Shown here piece by piece: positions 47,481 to 60,682 of a DNA stretch of 64,000 bases. Source of the stretch: Aliidiomarina shirensis (GTDB lineage Bacteria > Pseudomonadota > Gammaproteobacteria > Enterobacterales > Alteromonadaceae). How positions within the stretch are numbered: position 1 is the first letter of the stretch; each line of letters starts with the position of its first letter. Below the pieces are notes generated by a model, which searched no databases, had not been told where the DNA came from, and saw only the letters and a program-made list of their open reading frames with translations. The DNA lies in NCBI RefSeq assembly GCF_003987345.1, contig NZ_PIPP01000002.1:248001-312000 (forward strand), given 5' to 3'. The position numbers were made by a program, and so were the translations under genes.

Positions 47481-48851
47481 ATGTTGATACCGCCACGCAA
47501 TCAAGTAAAGCGCACGCTAATTATCGGCGCAGCGATGCTTGGGCTAACCCTACCTATAGCTGCAACTGCTAACGAACCCGCAGCAGAAAAACCAAAGCAA
47601 ATTATTTTAGTTATTGCAGATGGCATGGGCTTCCCATATTTATCAGCGTATCGCTATTTTAAAGATGGCCGTAACGCAACCATGGCAACCGATATTGAAT
47701 CCACCATTTTTGATGATTACCTGCTTGGCGCCGCCAGTACTTACCCTGCCGATGATACCCTGGTTACCGATTCTGCCGCAGGCGCAACCGCATTGGCAAC
47801 GGGCGTTAAAACCTATAACGGTGCTATCTCGGTAGACGCCGAAGGAAACCCAATTCCTACGATTATGCAACGCGCACGTACGCAAGGTTGGCAAACTGCC
47901 GCCATTGCGACTACGAAAGTAACCCACGCAACGCCGGCATCGTTTTTCACCCATGCTCCATCACGCCGCATGGAAGATGAAATCGCCGATCAATTTGCCG
48001 AAGTCGATGAAAATGGCCAACCAATATTCGATTTATTACTCGGCAGTGGCCGTAAACATTTTGTACGCGAAGACGCTGACGGGAATCGTGTAAGCCACCT
48101 ACGCACACTTAATAACCGCGGTGTTCGTGTAATTGAAAGTTATGAACAATTACAAACCCAACAGCGTTTACCCCTCATCGGCTTGTTCTTTGATGATTCG
48201 TTTCCGTACGTTATCGACGACGAAAAGCGCCTAGAAATGATGACGCGCGAAGGCCTGCGTTTGTTAGGCAACAATGAGAAACCTTTCGTGCTCATGATTG
48301 AAGCATCAATGGTTGATTGGTGTGGACACGCAAACGATATCGCCTGTGCCATGCATGAAATGGCAGAGCTCGACGAGTTAATGATGTTTTTGCAAGAATA
48401 CGCTGAAGGCCGTGATGATACTCAAATCATACTTACCGCCGATCACAGCACCGGTGGCTTAACCTTGGGCGCAGATGGCGATTACAAATTCCGCGCCGGC
48501 GATTTACACCGTATCGGCCGTGGCTTACGCACTATGGCGGTAGATTTAAATAATATGCCAGCTATTGATTGGGATGCGTACATTGATGAATACCTCCCAT
48601 TTCCGCTATCAACCGATCACCAAACGGCATTAAGCGACGTAGCAGCAAGCACAAGCGAACGCCGCCGAGCCGAGATTCAAGAAATATTGGTTGATATCGT
48701 ACGCTATCACACAGGCGCGGGCTGGACGACCGGTGGACACACCGGCGAAGATGTTCCTGTAATTGCTATTGGCCCATGGTCCGATAACTTCCGCGGAACC
48801 CAAGATCACACCGATATAGCCAAAAAACTCTTCGAGTGGGTGCAGAACTAA
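47481..48851 (+). CDS. Alkaline phosphatase (PhoA superfamily)
   Basis: A 456-residue secreted phosphomonoesterase with a signal peptide (to about ATANE). The metal-site aspartate is in LVIADGMGFP (about 41-50). The nucleophile serine is in TDSAAGATALATG (about 94-106), and further metal ligands are DWCGHAND, LTADHSTGG and TTGGHTGED. It releases phosphate from organic esters in the periplasm. No Pho box was recognised upstream, and it may be read with smrA. The common Escherichia coli PhoA is similar in fold but not closely alike in sequence. Confidence 0.92.
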   Translation: MLIPPRNQVKRTLIIGAAMLGLTLPIAATANEPAAEKPKQIILVIADGMGFPYLSAYRYFKDGRNATMATDIESTIFDDYLLGAASTYPADDTLVTDSAAGATALATGVKTYNGAISVDAEGNPIPTIMQRARTQGWQTAAIATTKVTHATPASFFTHAPSRRMEDEIADQFAEVDENGQPIFDLLLGSGRKHFVREDADGNRVSHLRTLNNRGVRVIESYEQLQTQQRLPLIGLFFDDSFPYVIDDEKRLEMMTREGLRLLGNNEKPFVLMIEASMVDWCGHANDIACAMHEMAELDELMMFLQEYAEGRDDTQIILTADHSTGGLTLGADGDYKFRAGDLHRIGRGLRTMAVDLNNMPAIDWDAYIDEYLPFPLSTDHQTALSDVAASTSERRRAEIQEILVDIVRYHTGAGWTTGGHTGEDVPVIAIGPWSDNFRGTQDHTDIAKKLFEWVQN

Positions 48852-48943
48852 AGGGCTTCCACTGGTCCTGAAGTTAAGGGCTGAGTTCGCGGGGGATATA
48901 TTTAAGCGGTTCTGGCTGGCGAATGAAGCTCCCGGCGAAAGCT

Positions 48944-49113
48944 GCTACTGAGAAGCTTGGAGAAAAGAGCGTTTGAGGAAGGATAAGTTCGAGCCCGGGT
49001 GTCTGCCGCATGGATGCGGCAGCCAAGCCTACACGGATGTATTTACGGCGTCCCGGGATTGAACTTATCGTTCCACAAACTCAGCTCTTTTCGATCGAGC
49101 CAAAATAGCGGCG
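48944..49113 (+). repeat. Family-2 palindromic element E, reaching into purL
   Basis: The plus-strand core (about 49000-49051) carries CCGCATGGATGCGG and TACACGGATGTA hairpins. It is flanked by complementary arms (48969-48999 with 49053-49081; the inner part reads AAGTTC-GAGCCCGGG against CCCGGGATTGAACTT). Farther out, the left arm at 48944-48976 (GCTGCTACTG..GAAAAGAGC) is a diverged inverted copy of the last 11 codons of purL at 49081-49113. The other 90 bases of this gap show nothing recognisable. The orientation is sense for the phosphatase transcript. Confidence 0.8.
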
Positions 49114-52100
49114 GGCGTTGCGGAAGATGCGCAGCCAGGCGCCGTCTTCGCCCCACGATTCTGGATACCACGAGTTGCTGATGGCACGGAATACCCGTTC
49201 AGGGTGTGGCATCATGATAGCAACACGGCCATCGGCACTAGTTAAGCCCGTGATACCTTGTATTGAGCCGTTCGGATTTGCCGGATACGTTTCCGTTATT
49301 TCACCGTAGTTATCAACATAGCGTAAAGCAATTTGCTTGCCTTGCGCCAAACCCGCGAGCGCAGAATCCGCATTACTGCGGCTGAATTCAACCCGCCCTT
49401 CACCATGCGAAACCGCGATAGGCATACGTGAGCCCGCCATACCGCTAAACCATGGCGAATTGTTCTCTTGCACTTCCACCATCGCTACTCGCGCTTCGAA
49501 ACGCTCCGAACGGTTGGTCACGAAATGCGGCCAATGCTCCGTACCTGGAATCAGTTCGTGTAAATTCGAAAGCATTTGGCAACCATTACATACGCCCAAC
49601 GTAAGCGTATCTTCACGTGCAAAGAAGTTCGCAAATTGTTCGCGAGCATTTTCGTTGAACAAAACCGATTTCGCCCAACCTTCACCTGCACCCAAAACAT
49701 CGCCGTAAGAAAATCCACCACAAACCGCCAGAGCTTGGAAATTATCTAACGTAACCCGACCACTGAGAATGTCACTCATGTGTACATCGATAGCCGTAAA
49801 GCCAGCGCGGTCAAAAGCAGCCGCCATTTCGTAATGCGAGTTCACGCCTTGCTCACGCAAAATAGCGATACGGGGTGAGTTACCTTTCAAAATGTACGGT
49901 GCCGCAATATCTTTCGCAGGATCAAAGCTCAACTGAGCATTTAAACCAGGGTTCGTTGTATCTTGCTTCGCAACAAACTCTTCATCAGCACAGGCCGGGT
50001 TATCACGCAAACGTTGTATTTGATGCGTTGTTTCAGCCCAAATCGCCCGCAACTGAGAACGCGGTGCTTGATAAATAAGAGCATCACCTTGCTGCACACG
50101 AACATGATCTTCACTACTTACTTGGCCGATATCCACACACATATCTGCGTATCCCGCGGCCTCGCACTGGGCTTGAATACGCTTAGCAACGTCATCACTC
50201 ACCTGCAATACAGCACCAAGTTCTTCGCTGAATAATGCAGCTACCGGATCAACCCCTTCTGGAAGTTGCAGCTCTACCCCGCAATGCCCAGCAAATGCCA
50301 TCTCCGCAGCGGTAACAAATACCCCGCCATCGGACCGGTCGTGGTAAGCCAATAGTTCATTATTCGCCACAAGCTCTTGCACTAATTCAAAGAAAAAGCG
50401 CAGATCGGCAGGTGCCTCTAAATCAGCAGGGATATCACCCAACTCACGGTATACCTGTGCCAACGCAGAACCACCAAGGCGGTTTTTGCCACGCCCTAAG
50501 TCAAGTAATAATAAGCGAGCATCATCGCGTTCGCTGCGCAGCATTGGCGTTACTGTTTTCCGCACATCAGTAACGCGGCCAAAAGCAGTAATCACTAATG
50601 AAAGCGGCGAAGTTACTGCTTTATCCTCACCATTTTCTTGCCAACGCGTTTGCATCGACATGGAATCTTTACCTACCGGAATGGTAATGCCAAGCTCTGG
50701 GCATAGCTCTTCACCAATCGCTTTCACCGCTTCATATAGGCCCGCATCCTCGCCCGGATGGCCAGCAGGCGCCATCCAATTCGCTGATAACTTAATGTGT
50801 TTGAAATCACCAATGGCGGTTCCGGCGATGTTTGTGATGGCTTCCGCAACCGCCAAACGCGCGGAAGCACCGTGATTCAATAATGCAACAGGTGTGCGTT
50901 CGCCCATCGACATCGCTTCACCCGCATAGCTATCGTAAGAAGCCGCGGTAACACCACAATCGGCTACCGGAATCTGCCATGGCCCAACCATTTGATCACG
51001 GGCTACCAAGCCAGTAACACTGCGATCACCGATGGTAATCAAAAAGGTTTTTTCAGCGATTGCCGGTAAACGTAATAAACGATTTACGGCGTCAGCTACA
51101 TCAACGTTTTTCGTTGCTAACGCGGAATTCTGTACTTTCGTTGATATGGCCTCACGATGCATTTTTGGCGTTTTCCCAAGCAATACATTGAGCGGCATAT
51201 CAACCGGATAGTTGTCAAAAATCTCGTCATACAAACGCAGTGTTTGCGCTTCAGTGGCTTCACCTACTACTGCGAATGGAGCACGCTCACGTTGGCAAAT
51301 TTGTTCAAACACAGCTAACCGTTCTGGCGCTATCGCGATTACATAGCGTTCTTGTGATTCATTACTCCAAACCGCCATTGGCGACATACCCGGCTCATCG
51401 TTTGGAATCGCACGCAGCTTAAATTCACCACCGCGGCCACCATCGTTTACCAACTCTGGCAACGCATTTGATAAGCCACCGGCACCAACATCATGAATAA
51501 ATACGATTGGGTTTTCATCACCAAGCTGCCAGCAGCGATCGATGACTTCTTGGCACCGGCGCTCCATTTCTGGGTTTTCTCGTTGTACCGAAGCGAAATC
51601 AAGTGCCTCGGAAGAATCACCCGATGCCATAGATGAAGCAGCACCACCACCTAGGCCGATATTCATCGCAGGGCCACCCAGTACCACCAATGGAGCTCCT
51701 ACTGGAATATCATGCTTTTCAACGTGCTCTTCCCGGATATTACCCAAACCACCAGCAATCATGATCGGCTTATGATACCCGCGCACTTCCATGCCGTTAA
51801 AACTGTTTACTTTTTCTTCATAGGTGCGGAAATAACCTAAAATATTTGGACGCCCGAATTCGTTATTAAATGCTGCGCCACCAAGTGGCCCTTCAATCAT
51901 GATATCGAGCGCACTCACGATGCGCTCTGGGCGGCCAAAATCTTCTTCCCAAGGCTGTTCAAATCCAGGAATGCGCAAGTTAGAAACCGAGAAACCCACC
52001 AAGCCCGCTTTTGGTTTAGCACCAATACCTGTGGCGCCTTCATCTCGAATTTCGCCACCTGAGCCTGTTGCTGCACCGGGATAAGGAGAAATAGCGGTAG

Positions 52101-53016
52101 GATGGTTATGGGTTTCTACCTTCATAAGAATATGGATAGGTTCGCCATGATAATGATATTCACCATTGCCAGCTTCTGGGAAGAAACGTCCCGCTTCTGA
52201 GCCGGTCATCACTGCGGCATTATCTTTGTAAGCCGAGAGCACGTACTCGGGCGTAACTTCATAAGTGCGTTTAATCATTTTAAATAATGATTTTTCTTGC
52301 TCCACGCCATCAATTGTCCAGGATGCGTTGAATATCTTATGCCGGCAATGCTCTGAGTTTGCTTGGGCAAACATATAAAGCTCAGCATCTACTGGGTTAC
52401 GGCCGAGTTTCTCAAAATTTTCCGTAAGATAATCAATTTCATCGTCTGCAAGAGCTAAACCTAAACTCTGATTCGCACTGACGAGCGCTTCTCTGCCCAT
52501 ACCAAGAATATCTACCGTAGTAAATGGTGCCGGTGATTGCTCAGTAAAAAGTGCAGAAGCCTCAGTTAAGTCTGTAAATGTGCTCTCAGTCATGCGATCG
52601 TGCAGCAACGCACTAGCCGCTTTTATTTGTTCACTACTAAGCGAACCTTCGAGGTAATATGCGATACCGCGTTCAATTCGTTCTACTTTTTGTAAGCCAC
52701 AATTGTGGGCGATATCAGTGGCCTTGGATGCCCACGGCGAGATAGTACCTACGCGAGGAGTTACTAAAATGAGATTGCCCGTTGGCGTGTGCGGTTCGCG
52801 TTGCGGGCCATACTGTAGAAGCTTTTCTAAAACCCGTTTTTCCGCTGGTGCTAATACTTCTGCAGCATCACTTTTCGAGCCGCGCTCTGGGCAATGTACG
52901 AAATGCACAAACTCAGCATACACCGAGGCAATCGGTAAGCCTGCACCATGAAGACGTTGAACGAGTTTTTCAGCACGAAAATCAGACAATGCAGGTGAAC
53001 CACGAAGGATATCCAC
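49081..53016 (-). CDS. purL: Phosphoribosylformylglycinamidine synthase
   Basis: A 1311-residue large-type PurL, the fourth step of de novo purine synthesis (FGAR to FGAM). It has an N-terminal PurS-like and linker region, two AIRS-like halves ([15 protein letters not shown] near 214-228; [20 protein letters not shown] near 305-324) and a C-terminal class I glutaminase domain with the nucleophile in GVCNGCQML (about 1153-1161) and histidine-glutamate in VSHGEGR. It is single-gene, divergent from mltF. Its last codons are mirrored in the adjacent repeat element. Confidence 0.98.
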   Translation of the reverse strand: MDILRGSPALSDFRAEKLVQRLHGAGLPIASVYAEFVHFVHCPERGSKSDAAEVLAPAEKRVLEKLLQYGPQREPHTPTGNLILVTPRVGTISPWASKATDIAHNCGLQKVERIERGIAYYLEGSLSSEQIKAASALLHDRMTESTFTDLTEASALFTEQSPAPFTTVDILGMGREALVSANQSLGLALADDEIDYLTENFEKLGRNPVDAELYMFAQANSEHCRHKIFNASWTIDGVEQEKSLFKMIKRTYEVTPEYVLSAYKDNAAVMTGSEAGRFFPEAGNGEYHYHGEPIHILMKVETHNHPTAISPYPGAATGSGGEIRDEGATGIGAKPKAGLVGFSVSNLRIPGFEQPWEEDFGRPERIVSALDIMIEGPLGGAAFNNEFGRPNILGYFRTYEEKVNSFNGMEVRGYHKPIMIAGGLGNIREEHVEKHDIPVGAPLVVLGGPAMNIGLGGGAASSMASGDSSEALDFASVQRENPEMERRCQEVIDRCWQLGDENPIVFIHDVGAGGLSNALPELVNDGGRGGEFKLRAIPNDEPGMSPMAVWSNESQERYVIAIAPERLAVFEQICQRERAPFAVVGEATEAQTLRLYDEIFDNYPVDMPLNVLLGKTPKMHREAISTKVQNSALATKNVDVADAVNRLLRLPAIAEKTFLITIGDRSVTGLVARDQMVGPWQIPVADCGVTAASYDSYAGEAMSMGERTPVALLNHGASARLAVAEAITNIAGTAIGDFKHIKLSANWMAPAGHPGEDAGLYEAVKAIGEELCPELGITIPVGKDSMSMQTRWQENGEDKAVTSPLSLVITAFGRVTDVRKTVTPMLRSERDDARLLLLDLGRGKNRLGGSALAQVYRELGDIPADLEAPADLRFFFELVQELVANNELLAYHDRSDGGVFVTAAEMAFAGHCGVELQLPEGVDPVAALFSEELGAVLQVSDDVAKRIQAQCEAAGYADMCVDIGQVSSEDHVRVQQGDALIYQAPRSQLRAIWAETTHQIQRLRDNPACADEEFVAKQDTTNPGLNAQLSFDPAKDIAAPYILKGNSPRIAILREQGVNSHYEMAAAFDRAGFTAIDVHMSDILSGRVTLDNFQALAVCGGFSYGDVLGAGEGWAKSVLFNENAREQFANFFAREDTLTLGVCNGCQMLSNLHELIPGTEHWPHFVTNRSERFEARVAMVEVQENNSPWFSGMAGSRMPIAVSHGEGRVEFSRSNADSALAGLAQGKQIALRYVDNYGEITETYPANPNGSIQGITGLTSADGRVAIMMPHPERVFRAISNSWYPESWGEDGAWLRIFRNARRYFGSIEKS

Positions 53017-53059
53017 GGGTTGAGCTCCAGATTACTTTGAGGAATGAAGATGGGCTCAT

Positions 53060-53088
53060 ATTATAGAGAAAATGATGGGAAGTTGCGA
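53060..53088 (-). promoter_or_regulatory. Putative purL promoter
   Basis: A perfect TATAAT on the minus strand (53060-53065) has only a weak -35 (TCGCAA at 53083-53088) 17 bp upstream. No PurR-type palindrome was recognised beside it. Confidence 0.45.
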
Positions 53089-53158
53089 CATAAATGACAA
53101 TGCAGAAATCACAATGTTCTGTTATAACTACGATTATGAAAATTACTCTGCAAAAGCG

Positions 53159-54612
53159 ATGTGGGTTATGAACATACCAAGAATCGGCCGCGCCCTGCGC
53201 GCCCGTTCATTATGGCTGTTCGCCCTGCTCACAGTAAGTCTTTCCGGCTGTGGCAACGAACGCGTAGATCAGCACCAGTTAGAACACATTCAGGAACGCG
53301 GTGTTCTGCACGTGGGTACGATGATGAGCCCTGTGAATTATTACTTGGGTTCGGATAACCTCGAAACGGGTTTTGAATATGAACTCGCGTTAAATTTAGC
53401 ACGTCAGCTCGGTGTTGAACTCGAGATGAGCACTAGTTACGAGCTGCGTGATTTATGGAGCAAACTGGAAAGCGGTGAAATTGATTTTGTAGCAGCAGGT
53501 ATCGACGTTACCGAGCCCCGCTTAAATTGGCTTAAATTTACCCCTGCCTATCACAACATAGAGCAGAAGCTAGTATTTCGCCAAGGAGCACAAGATCGCC
53601 CTCGAGATTGGTCGGAAGTAACCGGCACCATTCGCGTTGTTGCTGGCAGTAGCCACGAAGAGCATTTAATTGAGCTTAGTAAAACCTACCCACACCTAGA
53701 GTGGACAAGCACGCATTTATACGATGCTGACGAATTACTTGAACACGTTATTCAGGAGAAAATCGATTACACAATCGTTGATTCCCATCATTTGGACATA
53801 AAACGCCGGGCGTTCCCAAATTTAAGCGTGGCATTCACCACGAAAAGCACAGTACCTATTGCATGGGCTTTTCGCGGTGGCCACGATGATTCGCTATACG
53901 CGGCGGCGGTTGAATACATTGGGAGCCAACACGAAAGCGGTGAAATAGCACAACTTATTGACCGGTATTTCGGCCATGTTTCTGATTTCAATTTTGTTGA
54001 TACGCGCGCTTTTATTGCCGCTACGGAAAATGTACTGCCCGATTACCTGAGTTTGTTTAAGGAGTATTCCGGAGAGCTTGATTGGCGGTTATTAGCCGCC
54101 GTAAGCTATCAAGAATCTCATTGGGATCCGTGGGCGCGTTCAGTTACCGGCGTGCGTGGTTTAATGATGCTTACGCTGCCTACTGCACAGGATATGGGGG
54201 TTAATAGTCGGCTAGATCCGGAGCAAGCTATTCGCGGTGGCGCAGAATATTTACGGCGTTTGCATCAGCGTTTGCCCGATAGAATCACGGAACCTGATCG
54301 CACATGGATGGCATTAGCCGCGTATAATGTGGGCTTAGGCCACCTCGAAGATGCCCGTATTATTACGCAGCGCCAAGGTGGTAACCCTGATTATTGGATT
54401 GACGTTCGCGAGCGGCTACCATTACTCCGGCAAAAACAATTTTATCGCACAACACGATTCGGTTTCGCACGTGGAGAAGAACCGGTAAATTATGTAGAGA
54501 ATATCCGCCGTTACTTTGATACGCTAGTATGGCTTGATGAGCAAGGGCGTTTGCCAGCTTCTGAGTTAGAGTATTCAAGCGTTACCCAAACTGCGAATAG
54601 GGCAGACGAGCA

Positions 54613-54616
<4 letters not shown>
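53159..54616 (+). CDS. mltF: MltF, membrane-bound lytic transglycosylase with solute-binding domain
   Basis: A 485-residue protein. It has a signal peptide with lipobox-like LSGC (cysteine near residue 31), a family-3 solute-binding regulatory domain (about 45-270; RGVLHVGTMMSPVNYYLG) and a C-terminal SLT domain with catalytic glutamate in SYQESHWDP (about 323) and GVRGLMMLTLPTAQDMGV. It cleaves peptidoglycan glycan strands at the outer membrane. The open frame starts 29 codons earlier but that region is the divergent promoter; the ATG at 53159 or 53168 is likelier. Confidence 0.92.
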
Positions 54617-56727
<2,111 letters not shown>

Positions 56728-56764
56728 TGTGCGGCGTCCTTTATTATTATTTTAACGAACCGCG

Positions 56765-58342
56765 TTATTCCCATTCAATGGTAGCTGGCGGCTTACCTGA
56801 TACATCGTATACCACTCGCGAAATACCATCAATTTCATTAATAATGCGGTTCGATACGCGACCAAGTAATTCATAGGGTAAGTGTGCCCAATGCGCGGTC
56901 ATGAAATCAATGGTTTCAACTGCCCGCAGCGAAATAACCCAATCATACTTGCGCGCATCGCCCATTACACCAACAGAACGCACCGGCAGGAATACCGCAA
57001 ATGCTTGGCTTACTTTATGATAAAGCTCAGCTTTGTGCAGCTCTTCAATGAAAATGGCATCGGCACGGCGAAGTAAATCACAATACTCTTTTTTCACTTC
57101 ACCCAAAACGCGAACCCCTAAGCCTGGGCCAGGAAATGGATGGCGGAACAACATATCGTAAGGTAAACCAAGCTCTAAACCGATTTTACGCACTTCATCT
57201 TTAAACAACTCACGTAATGGCTCAACCAACTTCATACGCATTTCTGGTGGTAAACCACCCACGTTGTGATGCGATTTAATCACATGCGCCTTACCCGTTT
57301 TAGAACCCGCAGATTCAATAACATCAGGATAAATGGTGCCTTGCGCCAGCCAATCAACATCCGTTAGTTCGTGGGCTTTTTCATCAAATACTTCAATGAA
57401 TGAACGACCAATCGCTTTCCGCTTTGCTTCTGGCTCATCAACACCCGCTAACGCATCAAGGAAACGATCTTCGGCATCAACACGAATAATATTCAAGCCG
57501 AAATGATCACCGAACATTTCCATAACTTGGTCAGCTTCGTTTAAACGCAGTAAGCCATTATCCACAAATACGCAGGTAAGCTGATCGCCAATCGCCCGGT
57601 GCAACAACATGGCTGTAACCGATGAATCAACGCCACCAGATAAGCCAAGCATTACTTTCTCAGTACCCACTTGCTCGCGAATACGAGTAATCGCATCTTC
57701 AATAATCGCGCCCGGCGTCCACAGCTTTTCACACTTACAGATATCCAGCACAAAATGCTCAAGCATGCGCTGACCTTGGCGCGTATGGGTTACTTCAGGG
57801 TGAAATTGAACACCGTAGAATTGCTTCTCTTCATGAACCATAGCCGCATATGGACAAGTGTCGGTGCGCGCAACCGTTTTAAAACCTTCTGGAATCGCAC
57901 TTACCTTATCACCGTGGCTCATCCACACGTCCAATAAAGGCAAACCATCCGCGCTCACGCCATCTTCGATATTGGCAAACAATTTGCAATCGGCAATCTG
58001 CTCAACGCGGGCATAGCCAAATTCACGCAAATTAGAACCTTGCACGGCGCCACCAAGTTGCGCCGCCATGGTTTGCATCCCATAACAAACACCAAAAACT
58101 GGCACACCAGCTTCGAAAACATACTCAGGTGCACGCGGTGAATTGGCCTCTGGCACGCTCTCGGGCCCACCCGAAAGAATGATACCATCGGGCTTAAAGC
58201 CTTTAATATCTTCCGCATCCACATCCCAAGCCCAAAGCTCGCAATACACGCCAATTTCACGAATTCGGCGCGCAATAAGCTGTGTATACTGCGATCCAAA
58301 ATCAAGTATCAAAATTCGGTGCTGGTGAATATCGTGTGTCAT
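56765..58342 (-). CDS. guaA: GMP synthase (glutamine-hydrolysing)
   Basis: A 525-residue enzyme. The N-terminal class I glutaminase has nucleophile cysteine in GVCYGMQ (about 85-91) and histidine-glutamate in FHPEVTHT. The ATP-pyrophosphatase domain has the PP-loop LSGGVDSSV (about 232-240), and the C-terminal dimerisation domain ends [24 protein letters not shown] in normal form. It converts XMP to GMP. It is separated from guaB by a 597-bp gap full of palindromic elements, unusual since guaB and guaA are normally adjacent. Confidence 0.98.
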   Translation of the reverse strand: MTHDIHQHRILILDFGSQYTQLIARRIREIGVYCELWAWDVDAEDIKGFKPDGIILSGGPESVPEANSPRAPEYVFEAGVPVFGVCYGMQTMAAQLGGAVQGSNLREFGYARVEQIADCKLFANIEDGVSADGLPLLDVWMSHGDKVSAIPEGFKTVARTDTCPYAAMVHEEKQFYGVQFHPEVTHTRQGQRMLEHFVLDICKCEKLWTPGAIIEDAITRIREQVGTEKVMLGLSGGVDSSVTAMLLHRAIGDQLTCVFVDNGLLRLNEADQVMEMFGDHFGLNIIRVDAEDRFLDALAGVDEPEAKRKAIGRSFIEVFDEKAHELTDVDWLAQGTIYPDVIESAGSKTGKAHVIKSHHNVGGLPPEMRMKLVEPLRELFKDEVRKIGLELGLPYDMLFRHPFPGPGLGVRVLGEVKKEYCDLLRRADAIFIEELHKAELYHKVSQAFAVFLPVRSVGVMGDARKYDWVISLRAVETIDFMTAHWAHLPYELLGRVSNRIINEIDGISRVVYDVSGKPPATIEWE

Positions 58343-58378
58343 GAGGTTCCCAATATCTAATTAATAAAATTTGCTTCG

Positions 58379-58542
58379 TGGCGAGTTACAGGCCTAGATT
58401 CGCTTCCGCGGTGGAGCTTGCTACCTTACAGAACCGCTCAAGTACATCCATGTAGCGCTATGATCCGCGCCATCCTTGGCGCGGACATTTCTGTAAGGCA
58501 GCAAGCCCCACAGCTCGCGCAAATCTTGACCTATAACTCACC
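58379..58542 (-). repeat. Family-1 palindromic element F
   Basis: Core 58434-58488 reads on the minus strand (CGCCAAGGATGGCG and CTACATGGATGTAC hairpins). The 24-nt arms are 58410-58433 and 58489-58512. Boxes read GCTTCCGC at 58402-58409 and GCTCGCGC at 58513-58520 on the plus strand. Outer arms pair GGCGAGTTACAGG with CCTATAACTC-ACC. The orientation is sense for a guaB-guaA transcript. Confidence 0.85.
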
Positions 58543-58614
58543 AACCAAACTAATGCTAAGCATAAAGTGGAATAAAATCTCACGGAGCTTTATTGCACTC
58601 GTTGCCTTTTGAAA

Positions 58615-58763
58615 CAGCGAGGCGAAGTTGCGCGAGCGCGAGACGTAGGTGCCTGCGGGAAATGTCCACGCCATGGATGGCGTGGATCATAGCGCCACAT
58701 GGACGTGCTCGAGCGATTCTCGCTGGCACCTACGGCTCACGTGGAAGCAACCTTGCCTCGTTG
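58615..58763 (+). repeat. Family-1 palindromic element G
   Basis: Core 58662-58716 on the plus strand, 24-nt arms 58638-58661 and 58717-58740, boxes GCGCGAGC (58630-58637) and GTGGAAGC (58741-58748). The outer arm pairs CAGCGAGGCGAAGTTG with CAACCTTGCCTCGTTG. Its core is identical to that of element H over almost its whole length, while the arms are different. Confidence 0.87.
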
Positions 58764-58938
58764 CCTTTGAAAGCGGCGGTACTGGGTAGCGCGAGCGTCT
58801 ACGTTGGGTTCCGCTGGGAAATGTCCACGCCATGGATGGCGTGGATCATAGCGCCACATGGACGTGCTCGAGCGGTTCCCGGTGGTACCCAACGCAGATG
58901 CGGAAGCTATCCAGTGCCGCAGCTTTCAACATAGGCAA
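58761..58938 (+). repeat. Family-1 palindromic element H, abutting guaB
   Basis: Core 58821-58875, 24-nt arms 58797-58820 and 58876-58899, boxes GCGCGAGC (58789-58796) and GCGGAAGC (58900-58907). The outer right arm begins right at the guaB stop, and the left arm (from 58761, TTGCCTTTGAAAGC) is its inverted copy. The element thus mirrors the sequence immediately downstream of guaB. Confidence 0.87.
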
Positions 58939-58939
58939 C

Positions 58940-60406
58940 TTAGCCCATGCGGTAGTTTGGTGCTTCTTTGGTTATTTGTACGTCGTGCACGTGCGATTCG
59001 CCCATGCCCGCTGATGTTACTTTTATAAATTGTGGTTTGGTGCGTAACGTTTCGATATCTGCCGAGCCCGTGAGCCCCATCGCAGAGCGTAAACCACCCA
59101 TTTGCTGATGAATAATATTCGCAATTGGGCCTTTATACGCTACGCGTCCTTCAATACCTTCAGGAACTAACTTCTCAACCTGATTAGAAGATTGAAAATA
59201 ACGATCGGAAGAACCGTGGCTCTGATTCATGGCGCCTAAAGAGCCCATACCGCGATACGATTTGTAGTAACGGCCTTGGTAAAGCTCAACTTCGCCCGGA
59301 GATTCCTCGGTACCCGCTAGCATACTCCCTACCATTACACAGCTCGCGCCAGCAACTAATGCTTTTGCGATATCGCCAGAGAAACGAATACCGCCATCTG
59401 CAATTACTGGAATATCACGGCCTTCAAGGCCCGCAACTGCATTTGAAATCGCGGTTATCTGCGGTACACCGCAGCCGGTTACGATACGTGTGGTGCAAAT
59501 TGAGCCTGGGCCAATGCCCACTTTCACAGCGTCCACACCCGCATCCGCAAGCGCTTGCGCGCCTTCAGCTGTGGCCACGTTGCCACCGATAATATTTAAA
59601 TCTGGATACTCTTTACGAGTTGCTCGTACCCGCTCAAGAACACCTTCAGAGTGACCGTGCGAAGTATCGATAAGCACAACATCGACACCGGCATCAACTA
59701 ACGCAGCAATACGTTCTTCTGTACCAGCACCAACACCTACAGCAGCACCAACGCGCAAGCGGCCTTGCTCATCTTTACAGGCATTTGGCTTATTAGCAGC
59801 TTTTTCGAAATCTTTGAGGGTAATCATCCCGCGCAATTCATGGGCATCATTAACCACCAAAATTTTCTCAATCCGATGTTTATGCATCAAATTCAGAATA
59901 TCTTTGCTTTTGGTGTTTTCTTTTACGGTAATCAGGCGATCTTCTGGGGTCATTACATCGGCAACGGTTTTGTTATTTGCTTCTTCAAAACGCGTATCAC
60001 GGCCGGTAACGATGCCTACCAAACGATTGTTATCAACCACTGGGAAACCTTGAAAGCCATGCTCTGCAGCAAGTGCTTTTACTTGTTTAATGGTGGTTTT
60101 TGAACTAACGGTTACGGGATCTGAAACAATACCACTTTCGTATTTTTTCACTTTGCGTACGTGAGCAGCTTGTTCGCTAATGCTCATGTTTTTGTGAATA
60201 AAACCGATACCGCCTTCTTGGGCGAGTGCGATGGCAAGATCAGCTTCCGTTACTGTATCCATGGCCGCAGAGACCATTGGGATATTAAGCGAAATTGAAC
60301 GAGTTAAACGGGTGTTCAGATCGGCTGTATGCGGCAACACAGTTGAGTGCGCAGGCAGTAATAGAACGTCATCAAAGGTTAGAGCTTCTTGAGCTAATCG
60401 TAGCAT
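58940..60406 (-). CDS. guaB: IMP dehydrogenase
   Basis: A 488-residue TIM-barrel enzyme with a CBS pair inserted at about 93-205 ([20 protein letters not shown]). The catalytic-cysteine loop [20 protein letters not shown] is at about 297-316 and the flap [10 protein letters not shown] near 408-417. It converts IMP to XMP, the committed step to GMP. It is divergent from xseA across 276 bp. Confidence 0.98.
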   Translation of the reverse strand: MLRLAQEALTFDDVLLLPAHSTVLPHTADLNTRLTRSISLNIPMVSAAMDTVTEADLAIALAQEGGIGFIHKNMSISEQAAHVRKVKKYESGIVSDPVTVSSKTTIKQVKALAAEHGFQGFPVVDNNRLVGIVTGRDTRFEEANNKTVADVMTPEDRLITVKENTKSKDILNLMHKHRIEKILVVNDAHELRGMITLKDFEKAANKPNACKDEQGRLRVGAAVGVGAGTEERIAALVDAGVDVVLIDTSHGHSEGVLERVRATRKEYPDLNIIGGNVATAEGAQALADAGVDAVKVGIGPGSICTTRIVTGCGVPQITAISNAVAGLEGRDIPVIADGGIRFSGDIAKALVAGASCVMVGSMLAGTEESPGEVELYQGRYYKSYRGMGSLGAMNQSHGSSDRYFQSSNQVEKLVPEGIEGRVAYKGPIANIIHQQMGGLRSAMGLTGSADIETLRTKPQFIKVTSAGMGESHVHDVQITKEAPNYRMG

Positions 60407-60682
60407 GGCAACATCTCTCGCTAGAGGTGAATGACTGGATCAATGTTGCGGCGGTATTTTACTCACTATGCGGGCTTCAGTAAACTAAAATATTCATTTA
60501 CGTTTGTTTAATTACCATCCGCTTAGCTTGATTTCCGCATAAGTTAAGCGATATCAACAACAAATTCTGCATTCCATTCTCTCTTTATTCCGCTATCATG
60601 GTTGCAATTACTCAATGATCACTGGCGCCTCTGGTTAACTTCACGGAGCGTTGGGTAAAGTGCGAACAAAAAGGTGTAGTTC

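Larger units (their letters stand above)
58343..58939. other. guaB-guaA intergenic gap holding three palindromic elements
   Basis: Bases 58379-58542, 58615-58763 and 58761-58938 are family-1 elements F, G and H. The remaining 110 bases, mostly 58543-58614, are AT-rich with no recognised site. Any guaA mRNA made from the guaB promoter would contain all three large hairpins. Confidence 0.8.
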
